Below are positions 39,781 through 47,867 of a stretch of DNA of 64,000 nt, piece by piece. Under the pieces are notes generated by a model, which was not told the DNA's origin, searched no databases, and was given only the letters and a program-made list of their open reading frames with translations. The translations under genes were made by a program, and so were the position numbers. This DNA comes from Micromonospora_H sonneratiae (GTDB lineage: Bacteria > Actinomycetota > Actinomycetes > Mycobacteriales > Micromonosporaceae). Each line of letters begins with the position of its first letter. Position 1 is the stretch's first letter. Where the stretch lies: contig NZ_JBHTMP010000004.1 of the NCBI RefSeq assembly GCF_042679305.1, positions 140,963-204,962 on the forward strand, read 5' to 3'.

Positions 39781-40700
39781 AAGCTGCCCCAGAAGTCGCC
39801 AGTCTGATAGAAACCGCTGCTGAAACCGATCTGCCGGCTCAGGTACGCGACCTCCTGCGGGAAGTCGTGCTCCAGCCGGTGAAGCTGCTGGCGACACCCG
39901 TCGACCAGTACCGTCACGCGCCGGGTCACCTCGTCCCGGTCGTCCATCAGCAGCAGGGCGTTCAGATCACCCCACCGGACCTCACGCTCGTACGTGGCCA
40001 GATCGTTGACCAGGCGCAGCACGCGCTGCACCGCGTGGCTGGCGGCGATCAGGCCGGCGAGCCCGTCGACCGGGAGCGTCGGGCAGGTCGAGATCCAGTG
40101 CGACACGTTGACGAACGTGGCGCCCACGCTGTCCGCGTTGTCGAGGTACGCCTCGAACGTCGGTAGCGCATCGTGGTCGTCACGGGCCCGGGCCGCCGCC
40201 CAGTGCCATTCCCGGGCCATGGCCGTCAGCATCCGCCGCAGCTCCGTACGCCACAGCTCCCGTGCGGTGGGGAAGAAAGGTGTTCCGGCCAGGTCGTCGC
40301 GTACCTCGGCCAGGAAGAGCGCGAGCTGGTCACCGGGGTCCGGCGTGCCGCCGTCGGCAACGGACAGGCAGGCCGCGACGATTCCGTCGACCGTCTCCGC
40401 AGCCTGGGCGAGATAGTCGATCTGCCAGTCGAGTGCGAAGACCCAGAGCCCGACCCGGTTGGCGATCCGGAGGTCCTGCGCGGTGTGTTCCGGTGCGAAC
40501 ACGGCGGTGGCCAGCGTGAGCGTGCTGAACAGCGCGGGGTCGAACGGTCTGGCAGGGAACAGCTCCGGGTACGCCTCGGCGCACCGACGCAGATCCCGCT
40601 GGCCCGCCGTGGCCAACGCCACCATGCGTCCCTGCTCCGTCGCGGCCGAAAGGGTCCGGTTGATGGTGGTGGTACGCGACGCATGGATGGTGTCGCTCAT
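39777..40700 (-). CDS. Class I terpene synthase
   Basis: A 307-residue ionisation-initiated terpene synthase. The ATG overlaps the P450 stop (ATGA); the longer frame upstream is a shadow inside the P450 gene. The NSE metal motif is NDLATYERE near 231-239. The first metal motif is reduced to ALDWQIDY (near 88-95) instead of a full DDxxD. Its position next to a class II cyclase implies that its substrate is the cyclised diphosphate. The product cannot be read from sequence. Confidence 0.87.
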   Translation of the reverse strand: MSDTIHASRTTTINRTLSAATEQGRMVALATAGQRDLRRCAEAYPELFPARPFDPALFSTLTLATAVFAPEHTAQDLRIANRVGLWVFALDWQIDYLAQAAETVDGIVAACLSVADGGTPDPGDQLALFLAEVRDDLAGTPFFPTARELWRTELRRMLTAMAREWHWAAARARDDHDALPTFEAYLDNADSVGATFVNVSHWISTCPTLPVDGLAGLIAASHAVQRVLRLVNDLATYEREVRWGDLNALLLMDDRDEVTRRVTVLVDGCRQQLHRLEHDFPQEVAYLSRQIGFSSGFYQTGDFWGSL

Positions 40701-42100
40701 GCCGCCGCCGGGCGCTTGACCGGCAGGAGGGTCATCTCGACCCGGTCCCGGACCCGCAGCGACGCGGCGACCTTCGGCACCGGGATGCCCGGCGCCCGCA
40801 GGCGGAACCGGAACCGGCTCAGTAGGGTCGCCACGATGATCTGTGCCTCCAGGGAGAACAGGTGTGCACCGATGCACTGGTGCGGGCCGCCGCCGAAGGG
40901 GTAGTAGGAGTAGCGGTGCGCCCGCTTCGGCTGGTCGGGCGCGAACCGCTCCGGGTCGAAGACCTCGGGGCGGTCCCAGAACGCGGCCATCCGCTGGGTG
41001 ACGTACGGGCTGAGGATCACCGTCGCCCCCGGCTTGAGGGGGACCCCGCCCAGGACGTCCGCGGCCATCACCCTTCTCGGCAGTAGCCAGCCCGGGGGGA
41101 ACATCCGGAGCAGTTCGTCCAGCACCATCCTGGTGTAGCGCAGCTCCGGCAGGTGCGAGCGGTCGACCGGCGCTGCCCCGACCACGGTCTCGATCTCGTC
41201 GTACAGCCGGTCGGCGATCTCCGGGTGCTGGTCCAGGATCGGCCACAGCCAGGTCAGTACGGCGTAGGTGGTCTCGGTGGTCACCGCGAACATGGCGACG
41301 ACGTCGTCGCGCATCCGCTGTTCGTCGAGCTCGTGGCCGTCCTCGGTGCGGGCCCGGCCAAGGGTGGCGACCACGTCGTCGCTGTCGCTGGGCCGGCGGC
41401 GGGCCTCCCGGACCACCGGGAGCAGCAACTCGTCGATGGTGTGTAGCGCATCGCGGAAGGCGCGGTCGCCCGGCATCGGTACGAAGTCCGGCATGAAGGG
41501 TACGAGGAACCGGGACTTGGCGGAGGTCACCAGGGTGTCCTGGGCGGACACGAGTCGTAGCGCGTCCGGCACGGAGATCTTGTCGGCGAAGAAGACCCGG
41601 GTGACGGCGTGGCAGACGATGCGGGACAACTCGGCGGCGATGTCGATCGGTTGACCGGTTCGCGCGGCTTCGTCGAGTTCGTCGACGGCGTCGCTGACGG
41701 CCGAGGCCATCTCCTCGATCAGCGGGTCGATGCGCTTCGGGGTGAACAGTGGCTGCATGATGCGACGGCTGGTCACCCAGCCGGGGCCTTCGGAGAGGAT
41801 GCCGTCCCCGGCGGCCCGGCGGACCGACCGCCACAGCATGCTGTTTCCGTCCCGGGTGTAGTTGCCGACGTTGTCGCGCATGATGTGCTGCACGTGCGCG
41901 GGGTGGGTGACCAGGTACGGACGGAACAGACCCAGGTCCAGCCGGAGCAGGGCGCCGCCGGCCTGGTTGCCGAGATCGATCAGGGTCTGGTGCGGGTCGC
42001 GTGCCAGGCGGGGGAGCAACCGATGCGGCGGCGGGGACTTCGCTTCGCCGAGTTCCGAAGTGCCTGCGGGCTTCGCCTCAGCGTCGGGCACCGTGACCAT
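40697..42100 (-). CDS. Cytochrome P450 of the terpenoid operon
   Basis: A 467-residue P450 starting at an ATG behind GAGGAGAC. The heme ligand loop is FGGGPHQCIGAH (Cys near 409), the ExxR motif is ELLRMFPPG near 327, and the I-helix has FAVTTETT near 274-281 with Thr-Thr in place of the usual Ala-Gly. It is the first gene of the operon P450 - class I synthase - class II cyclase, all joined by stop/start overlaps, so it most likely oxidises their diterpene product. P450 genes are also known beside some conservons (the S. griseus rar locus), and a conservon lies downstream here. Confidence 0.92.
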   Translation of the reverse strand: MVTVPDAEAKPAGTSELGEAKSPPPHRLLPRLARDPHQTLIDLGNQAGGALLRLDLGLFRPYLVTHPAHVQHIMRDNVGNYTRDGNSMLWRSVRRAAGDGILSEGPGWVTSRRIMQPLFTPKRIDPLIEEMASAVSDAVDELDEAARTGQPIDIAAELSRIVCHAVTRVFFADKISVPDALRLVSAQDTLVTSAKSRFLVPFMPDFVPMPGDRAFRDALHTIDELLLPVVREARRRPSDSDDVVATLGRARTEDGHELDEQRMRDDVVAMFAVTTETTYAVLTWLWPILDQHPEIADRLYDEIETVVGAAPVDRSHLPELRYTRMVLDELLRMFPPGWLLPRRVMAADVLGGVPLKPGATVILSPYVTQRMAAFWDRPEVFDPERFAPDQPKRAHRYSYYPFGGGPHQCIGAHLFSLEAQIIVATLLSRFRFRLRAPGIPVPKVAASLRVRDRVEMTLLPVKRPAAA

Positions 42101-42726
42101 GTCTCCTCTTCGCTCAGTCCTCTGTGTCAAGGCGTGAGCCGTTCGCCACGGCTCGACCAGCCCGTAGCAGATCAGACGCTCGGGGTAGCGATCCTGGGCG
42201 AGCATGCCACCATCCGACGGGTAGCGCTAGATCAAGGAGCGTGGAATCTCATCCGAACGGCCTGGATCATCGGACGAGTGGCCGGCCGGTGGACCAGCGA
42301 TTTCGGACGTGTTACGACCCGTCGGTGTACAGGCGGTGAGGAGATCGTGTCGTGCCGGGGCTGCCGCCGCCGTACCGTCGACCGCGCTTTGATCAGGTAG
42401 CGGATCACGTACGACGGGCGAGCGTGCGGCTCCGCCGATACGATGTCGAACTGATGCTCCATCCACGGAGAGTTACGATCCTATGTGGCATGAGTTGTCG
42501 GTGGTCCCGTCGACGGGAGGCCCGGGATCCTTCCGTACCCGTCCTGTGGAGGTCGCCCGCTGCCGCGTCGGGGCGACCGGCTGTGGTGGAGCCGGGTGAA
42601 GTGCCGACCGTGCGATCGCTGGCCGCTTCGCCGACGCCGGGTCGCGGAGCCGAACCGGTGCGAATCCGGTACGGGAATCGGAGTCGAGCCGGTGGTGAAG
42701 CCGCGATCGAGATCGGAGAAGACCGG
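42101..42726 (+). other. Divergent intergenic region, no gene recognised
   Basis: These 626 bases lie between the P450 start and the first LuxR regulator. The regulator's frame is open back to 42352 but the extension (rich in Arg and Pro) is unlike a receiver domain. I see no RNA gene or convincing promoter hexamers. Promoters for both divergent genes should lie here. Confidence 0.5.
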
Positions 42727-43332
42727 GTGATCCGTGTCGTACTCGTCGAGGAGATGGGACTGCTACGCGGAGCGCTCCGCGCGGTGCTGTCGAATGAGGC
42801 CGACCTGGAGGTCGTCGCGGACCTGCCGGGGCGGACCGGGCTGGTCGGCGTCCTGCGGGACCTGCGGCCCGACGTCCTGGTGATCGACGTTGACCTGTCC
42901 GGAACCGACGCGATGTCGGTGATCCGGCGGTTCGGGGCGAAGGTTCCCGGCTGTGCGGTGCTGGCGCTGAGCACCCGACGAAGACCGGAGGTGCTGCGGG
43001 AGGCGCTGCGGGTGGGCGTACGGGGGTTCGTCGGCAAGGACCTGCCACCCGCGGAACTGGCCCGGCTGGTACGGACCGTGGCGACCGGAGAGCTGGTGGT
43101 CGACCCGGTTGCGGCGGTTGCCGCGCTGACCCCGTCGGAGGGCCCGTTGACCGGGCGCGAGCGGGAGGTGCTGCGAGCCGTGGCCGAGGGGCTGCCGTTG
43201 AAGGAGATCGCCGGTCGGCTCCATCTGGCCCACGGCACGGTGCGCAACCATCTGTCGACGATCCTCCGCAAGACGGGTACCCGTAACCGGCTGGAGGCCG
43301 TCCGGCATGCCCAGCGCGCCGGATGGTTCTAG
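42727..43332 (+). CDS. NarL/LuxR-type response regulator, RamR-like (copy 1)
   Basis: A 201-residue regulator; GTG at 42727 behind GGAGA is chosen because the protein then starts directly with the receiver (VIRVVLVEE). The receiver has an EE acidic pair in place of DD, the phospho-acceptor region PDVLVIDVDLSGTD and the Lys in GKDLPP. The C-terminus is a LuxR helix-turn-helix (LTGREREVLRAVAEG ... IAGRLHLAHGTVRNHLSTIL). It is tandem with a second paralogue and converges on the lanthipeptide exporter genes, so it probably controls the SapB-like cluster as RamR controls ram in Streptomyces. This role is inferred from position. Confidence 0.87.
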   Translation: MIRVVLVEEMGLLRGALRAVLSNEADLEVVADLPGRTGLVGVLRDLRPDVLVIDVDLSGTDAMSVIRRFGAKVPGCAVLALSTRRRPEVLREALRVGVRGFVGKDLPPAELARLVRTVATGELVVDPVAAVAALTPSEGPLTGREREVLRAVAEGLPLKEIAGRLHLAHGTVRNHLSTILRKTGTRNRLEAVRHAQRAGWF

Positions 43333-43455
43333 CGTTTCGGCGGGCATCACGGGATCGCTGCTGGGCCGGGTCGCGCTTGCCGGGCGGCCGGCAGCACCCC
43401 ATGTTTAAATGTTGACGCATGGTGATGTTCCCGTTACGAAGTCGCTGGGGGGACC

Positions 43456-44058
43456 GTGATCCGGACTCTGCTTGCGCTCGACGGTGCGCTGGTACGGGGA
43501 GCGCTGGCGTTCGTGCTGGGCACGCAGGACGACATCGACGTGGTGGCGGAACTTGACCGGTCCGAACAGATCGGCCCGGCGATGTGGTCCCAACGGCCGG
43601 ACGTCGCCATTGTGGACCTGGATCTCTACGGCGCCGGCCGCCCACCCGAACGGCAGGCGCCGCCCGGTCACCGGTGCCCGGTCCTGGTGCTGGCCGACCC
43701 GCGCCGGTCGCATGCGCTTCGTGAGGCTCTACGCGCGCCCGGCCGTACCGTCGGCTTCCTCGGTCACCACGTCGCTCCGCAGCGGGTGGTCGACGCCGTA
43801 CGCCGGCTCTTCCGGGGCGAACTGGTCGTCGATGCCGAACTGGTCGCCGCCGCCCTGACCAGGAGGAACCCGTTGACCGGCCGGGAGGTGGAGGTCCTCA
43901 CCGTAGCGGCGGAAGGCTGCCCGGTGGTGGAGATCGCCGCCAAGCTCGCCCTATCTCCCGGGACGGTACGCAACCACCTGTCCCGGATCGCCGGCAAGGC
44001 GGGTGCGCGTACCCGGATCGAGGCGGTGCGGATCGCTCGCGACGCGGGTTGGATCTGA
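43456..44058 (+). CDS. Degenerate LuxR-type response regulator, RamR-like (copy 2)
   Basis: A 200-residue paralogue of the preceding gene, GTG start six bases after a GGGGGG run. It keeps the DNA-binding end (LTGREVEVLTVAAEG ... SPGTVRNHLSRI) and the phospho-acceptor context PDVAIVDLDLYG. The acidic pair is reduced (LLALDGALVR) and the conserved Lys is replaced (FLGHHVAP), so canonical phosphorylation is doubtful. Its last 108 bases overlap the 3' end of the convergent ABC exporter gene. Confidence 0.87.
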   Translation: MIRTLLALDGALVRGALAFVLGTQDDIDVVAELDRSEQIGPAMWSQRPDVAIVDLDLYGAGRPPERQAPPGHRCPVLVLADPRRSHALREALRAPGRTVGFLGHHVAPQRVVDAVRRLFRGELVVDAELVAAALTRRNPLTGREVEVLTVAAEGCPVVEIAAKLALSPGTVRNHLSRIAGKAGARTRIEAVRIARDAGWI

Positions 44059-45849
44059 CCGGACGACCGGTCCGGTCTGCCAGTGTCCGACCAGGTCACG
44101 ATAGGTCGCCGAGCGGTCCAGCAGATCCTCGTGGGTACCCAGTGCCGGTCGGCCACCGTCGATGACCAGCACCCGCTGGGCCCGCAACGCCGAACTGATC
44201 CGGTGAGCGACGACGACGAGGGTGCCGGACCGGGCGGCGAAGGCCGATTCCACCGTCGCTTCGGCCGCCGGATCCAGGTGACACGTCGCCTCGTCCAGGA
44301 TCGCCAGTGGCGCGGGGGACAGGTACGCCCGTACCACCGAGATGAGTTGGCGTTGGCCAGCGGAGAGATTGGATGGATCCACCGGTGCCGTCGGCCCGCC
44401 CAGACGGTCCACCAGGGGGCGTAGCCCCAGCACGTCGATGGCGAATCCGATGGCGGCCTCGTCGACGGACGGGCACAGGTAGCGCAGGTTGTCGACGAGC
44501 CGACCGGAGAAGACGTACGCCTCCTGGGGGATCAGCACCCGCCGCCGGGGCAGGGTGGGATCTCCGGTCACCGGTGCCCCGGCGAGGCGTACCGTTCCGT
44601 GCTGCGGGTGCAGCAGCCCGGCCAGCACGGCGGCCAGCGTCGACTTGCCGGCTCCGCTGGGGCCGACCACGGCCAGATGGTCTCCGTGCGACAGCGTCAG
44701 GTCCAGGTCGTCGAGGACCGGGCGGGCGTGGGGACCGTAGCGGAAGGTGACCGACCGCAGCTCGACCGCCCAGGCGGGGCGGGAGGTGACCGCAGTCCGG
44801 GTGGTGACGGTCGCCGGAGCGCTGCGGCCGGTGGGCCTGTCGTGGGTGGGCTCGTCGTGGGTGGGCCTGTCGTGGGTGGGCCCGTCGTCGGTGGGCGGCG
44901 TCGAGGCGCGCAGGACCCGGTCTAGGGTCACCACGAACCGTAGTCCGCCGCCGGCGATTCCGCGTACCAGGGTGTGCAGTGCCGGCTGCAGGCCGGTGCA
45001 GACGTACAACAGCGCACCGAGGACTGCGCCGGCGGTGAGTCCCTGCCGCACCAGCCAGGGGGCCGCCAGGAGCAGGAGCCCCAACGGCAGCCAGCCGCCC
45101 AGCGACAGGGTCAGGCTACGCAGGGCGGCCATCCGGGCCAACGCCCGCTCGGCGTCGGCCTGTCCGTCGATGTGCCCACCGACCCCGCTGGCGACCCGTT
45201 CCTGCCCACCGCAGGCCACCACGTCCCGGTGCCCGGTCAGCGCGTTGCTGGCCGACTCGCCCAACCGCTCGTCGGCCCGTACGTAGGCCCGATGGTGGGC
45301 CACCATGGCCGGCAGGGTGGCGGCGAACAGGGCCAACGCGGCGACCAGCGGCGCTACGACCAACACGGTCACGACCGGGGCCAGGGCGAGCAGGCCCAAC
45401 AGCGCCGAACCGGCGGCGAAGAGGAACCCGCGTACCACCATGACCAGGCCGGCGAAGGTGTCACGAACGATCTCCACCTGATGCGTGAGCCGGGCCACGG
45501 CAGCGGTGTCGGGGCGGGCCCCGGAACTCGTGGAGCGGTCCAGCGCCCCGCCGACCACCCGGCGGACCAGTTCGTCGCGGAACGGCTCCACGACGTCACC
45601 GAGGCAGGCGTACGCCCGGCCCGCACCCACCGCCCCGAACCCGACCGCGACGGCCAGCAGACCGAGCCAGGCCAGCCCGGTGGCAGGTCGACCGGCGAGG
45701 AATCCGTCGTCCAGCGCCCGGGCGGTCGCGTAGCCGATGAGCAGCGCGGGTAGCGCCTCCACCACCGACCACACCGCCAGCCGGCCGAGGGAACCACCCG
45801 CGTCACGCAACGCCCCGATGGTCACCCGCCGGACACTGGTCGAATTCAT
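43951..45849 (-). CDS. Lanthipeptide ABC exporter half (RamB-like)
   Basis: A 632-residue membrane-ATPase fusion, ATG overlapping the stop of the other half (ATGA). Six membrane helices are followed by an NBD with Walker A GPSGAGKST, signature LSAGQ and Walker B LAILDEATCHLD. The linker between membrane part and NBD contains a short repeat (44831-44890). About 40 residues after GHWQTGP are read through the antisense of the convergent regulator gene and look like an acquired tail. It is the last gene of the LanKC - precursor - exporter series. Confidence 0.9.
   Translation of the reverse strand: MNSTSVRRVTIGALRDAGGSLGRLAVWSVVEALPALLIGYATARALDDGFLAGRPATGLAWLGLLAVAVGFGAVGAGRAYACLGDVVEPFRDELVRRVVGGALDRSTSSGARPDTAAVARLTHQVEIVRDTFAGLVMVVRGFLFAAGSALLGLLALAPVVTVLVVAPLVAALALFAATLPAMVAHHRAYVRADERLGESASNALTGHRDVVACGGQERVASGVGGHIDGQADAERALARMAALRSLTLSLGGWLPLGLLLLAAPWLVRQGLTAGAVLGALLYVCTGLQPALHTLVRGIAGGGLRFVVTLDRVLRASTPPTDDGPTHDRPTHDEPTHDRPTGRSAPATVTTRTAVTSRPAWAVELRSVTFRYGPHARPVLDDLDLTLSHGDHLAVVGPSGAGKSTLAAVLAGLLHPQHGTVRLAGAPVTGDPTLPRRRVLIPQEAYVFSGRLVDNLRYLCPSVDEAAIGFAIDVLGLRPLVDRLGGPTAPVDPSNLSAGQRQLISVVRAYLSPAPLAILDEATCHLDPAAEATVESAFAARSGTLVVVAHRISSALRAQRVLVIDGGRPALGTHEDLLDRSATYRDLVGHWQTGPVVRSDPTRVASDPHRLDPGTRTRLAGDPGQVVAYRPGR
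44831..44890 (-). repeat. 15-bp minisatellite in the exporter linker (4 units)
   Basis: Four in-frame units of the type gtgggcctgtcgtgg encode repeated THDRP/THDEP pentapeptides between the transmembrane part and the NBD. Units differ by one to three bases. Confidence 0.85.
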
Positions 45850-47615
45850 GGCTGCCCCTGCCCGGTCGGCGGACCTGGCCGATCCGGCGTTGCCGGAACC
45901 CGGGCGGTCTCCGCGGGCGGCAGGAAGATGGCCCGGTAGGCCGGATCCGCCCACAGGTCGCGATGGTGTCCGGATGCCCGAAGCCGCCCGGAGTCCAGCC
46001 AGGCCACCAGGTCGGCCGCTGCTGCGGTCGCCGCGCGGTGCGTCACGATCAACCGGGTACGACCGTCGAGGTGCGCGGTCACCGCCTGCGCCATCCGGTG
46101 CTCGGTGACGGTGTCCACGCTGGAGGTCGCGTCGTCGAGGATCAGCAGGCGTCGGGCGGACAACGCCCGGGCCAGGCCCAGCCGTTGGGCCTGACCGCCG
46201 GACATCGGCACGTCGGCCGTCCGGGTCCGGTAGCCGTGTGGCAGGCGTTCGACGAAGTCGTCGATGGCGGCGGCGCCGGTGGCGCGACGCAGGTCGGCGG
46301 GGGACCACCCGGTGCCCGGGGACCGGGTGCCGTCGCCGAGGCGAAGCACGTCGGCGATGGTGTCACCAACCAGGACCGGCCGTTCGAATCCGTAGCCGAT
46401 CGCGTCACGCAGTGCCGCCCGGCTCAGCCGGGGCAGCGCGACACCGTCGAGCAGCACCGTACCGGCATCCGGATCGCGCAACCGCCCAGCCACGGCCGCC
46501 AGGGTCGACTTGCCGGCCCCGGACCGGCCCACCACGGCCAGGGTCGTGCCACCGGGAACACACAGGTCGACCCGGTCCAGGACGGGACGGTCGCCGTCGC
46601 CGAGTACGGTCACGCCGTGCAGCGTCAGGGTGCCGTCGCCACCGGACAGGGTCTCCCGGCCGTGGGGTTGGGCCGGTTCGCCGAGTAGCTGCTGCACCCG
46701 TCGTGCTCCGGCACGGGTACGTACCAGCCGGTTGAGCGTCGCGACGACGGCACCGAGGCCGGCGCCGAGCGCGGCGTACTGGACGGCTGCGAAGAGCTGA
46801 CCGGGGGTGAGCCAGCCGGCCGACACCGACCATCCGCCGACCGCGACGATCGACAGTTGGGACAGTGGTGCCACCGAGGCGTTCCGGGTGGTCGCCCGGG
46901 CCAGGGTCGACCAGGTCCGCTGGCCGTGTCGACGTAGCTGCGGCAGAGGGTCCAGCACCCGCTCGACCTCCTGGCGTACGGTGCCGGCGGCGGCGATGGT
47001 CCGGGTGCCGCCCAGTGCCTCCAGCAGCCGACCGGCGATCACGCCCTGGGTCTGCTGATAGCCGGCTACGGCGGCGGAGGCGTCGACGACGAACGCCCGC
47101 ATGAGCACCGCCAACAGCACCAGCCCGAGGAGGAAGGTGACTCCCAGCCACGGTTCCAGCAGCGTCAACGCGACGACGCTGCCCACCGGGGGAAGGAGGG
47201 CGATGAGTCCGAAGACGACCGTGACGCCGGCCTGTCCGGCGTCGGCGGCCGGCCCGACGATGCGGGTGACCAGGTCGCCGACCGGATAGCGGGCGGCGGT
47301 ACGGGGATCGAGCATCAGCAGGTGCCGTACCAGGTGGTGCCGTAGCCGGGCGACGGCGCGTGCGGTGCTGTAGCCGCCGGCGAGGTCACCGAGGGTGTCG
47401 GTGGCCATGATCAGGAGCAGTAGGCCGCCGGCCAGGGCCAGCCACCCGGCACCGCTGTCACCGAGCGCGGCGTCCACCGCGAGGCCGAGTACGGCGGGCA
47501 GGGTCAGTTCGGCTGCCGCCCCGACGAGGGCGGTGGCGGCGAGGGTCGTGGTCCACCCCCCGCCGTAGCGGATGACCTGGCGTAGCAGCCGGTCACCATC
47601 TGCGGGCACGTCCAT
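45846..47615 (-). CDS. Lanthipeptide ABC exporter half (RamA-like)
   Basis: A 589-residue ABC exporter with N-terminal membrane domain and an NBD: Walker A GRSGAGKST, signature MSGGQAQ, Walker B LLILDDATSSVD, and H-loop VTHRA. It lies 70 bases after the precursor peptide gene across a perfect hairpin and overlaps the next exporter gene. The two halves probably form a heterodimer that exports the mature SapB-like peptide. Confidence 0.9.
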   Translation of the reverse strand: MDVPADGDRLLRQVIRYGGGWTTTLAATALVGAAAELTLPAVLGLAVDAALGDSGAGWLALAGGLLLLIMATDTLGDLAGGYSTARAVARLRHHLVRHLLMLDPRTAARYPVGDLVTRIVGPAADAGQAGVTVVFGLIALLPPVGSVVALTLLEPWLGVTFLLGLVLLAVLMRAFVVDASAAVAGYQQTQGVIAGRLLEALGGTRTIAAAGTVRQEVERVLDPLPQLRRHGQRTWSTLARATTRNASVAPLSQLSIVAVGGWSVSAGWLTPGQLFAAVQYAALGAGLGAVVATLNRLVRTRAGARRVQQLLGEPAQPHGRETLSGGDGTLTLHGVTVLGDGDRPVLDRVDLCVPGGTTLAVVGRSGAGKSTLAAVAGRLRDPDAGTVLLDGVALPRLSRAALRDAIGYGFERPVLVGDTIADVLRLGDGTRSPGTGWSPADLRRATGAAAIDDFVERLPHGYRTRTADVPMSGGQAQRLGLARALSARRLLILDDATSSVDTVTEHRMAQAVTAHLDGRTRLIVTHRAATAAAADLVAWLDSGRLRASGHHRDLWADPAYRAIFLPPAETARVPATPDRPGPPTGQGQP

Positions 47616-47637
47616 CCTGCCCTCCGGTTGCGAGTTG

Positions 47638-47670
47638 GTGCCCGGGGTGGGACCAACCCACCCCGGGCAC
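47638..47670 (-). terminator. Perfect hairpin between precursor and exporter genes
   Basis: A 14-bp uninterrupted stem (GTGCCCGGGGTGGG and its complement) with the loop ACCAA, 16 bases after the precursor stop. There is no T-run. Such hairpins after RiPP precursor genes often stabilise the precursor message and reduce read-through into exporter genes; that role is inferred. Confidence 0.7.
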
Positions 47671-47685
47671 CCGTACGTGACCTGC

Positions 47686-47805
47686 TCAGTTGCAGGTCAC
47701 CAGGGAAAGCGAGCTGTCACCGCAGAGCAGCAGGCTCGCCCGGCTGCCGTCGCCACCCCGGTCGGCAGCGGCCAGCTCCAGGCCCTGAAGGTCCAGAAGC
47801 GCCAT
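47686..47805 (-). CDS. SapB-like class III lanthipeptide precursor
   Basis: A 39-residue peptide with an excellent ribosome site (AAGGAGGTG, 8 bases before ATG). The leader MALLDLQGLEL carries the LxDLQ motif recognised by class III synthetases. The C-terminus SRASLLLCGDSSLSLVTCN is almost the SapB core of Streptomyces RamS as I recall it, with conservative changes near the end. Two Ser-x3-Cys units (S24-C28 and S34-C38) can give the two lanthionine rings, leaving other Ser residues for dehydration. It lies between the synthetase and exporter genes, as in ram. The mature product would be an amphiphilic morphogenetic peptide. Confidence 0.95.
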   Translation of the reverse strand: MALLDLQGLELAAADRGGDGSRASLLLCGDSSLSLVTCN

Positions 47806-47840
47806 GTCGTGTCACCTCCTTCTCGATGTCGTCACGGTCC

Positions 47841-47863
47841 GCCCCCGCGTGCTGCGAGGGGGC
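47841..47863 (-). terminator. Hairpin between LanKC and precursor genes
   Basis: GCCCCC pairs with GGGGGC around an 11-base interval that adds a few more G-C pairs. It lies between the synthetase stop and the precursor ribosome site and could uncouple precursor expression from the synthetase. Confidence 0.4.
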
Positions 47864-47867
47864 CTGT

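Noticed and set aside
39777..41834. A P450-terpene synthase fusion, because the terpene synthase frame stays open into the P450 gene.
   Set aside because: The upstream part is out of frame with the P450 and unlike any protein. The ATGA overlap at 40697-40700 gives the true start.
42352..42726. An N-terminal extension of the first LuxR regulator.
   Set aside because: The extra 125 residues are Arg/Pro-rich without a domain, and the GTG at 42727 starts the receiver exactly as in the paralogue.
33030..42726. A GGPP synthase gene to complete the terpenoid pathway.
   Set aside because: No protein with paired DDxxD prenyl-synthase motifs occurs in this region; the precursor must come from elsewhere in the genome.
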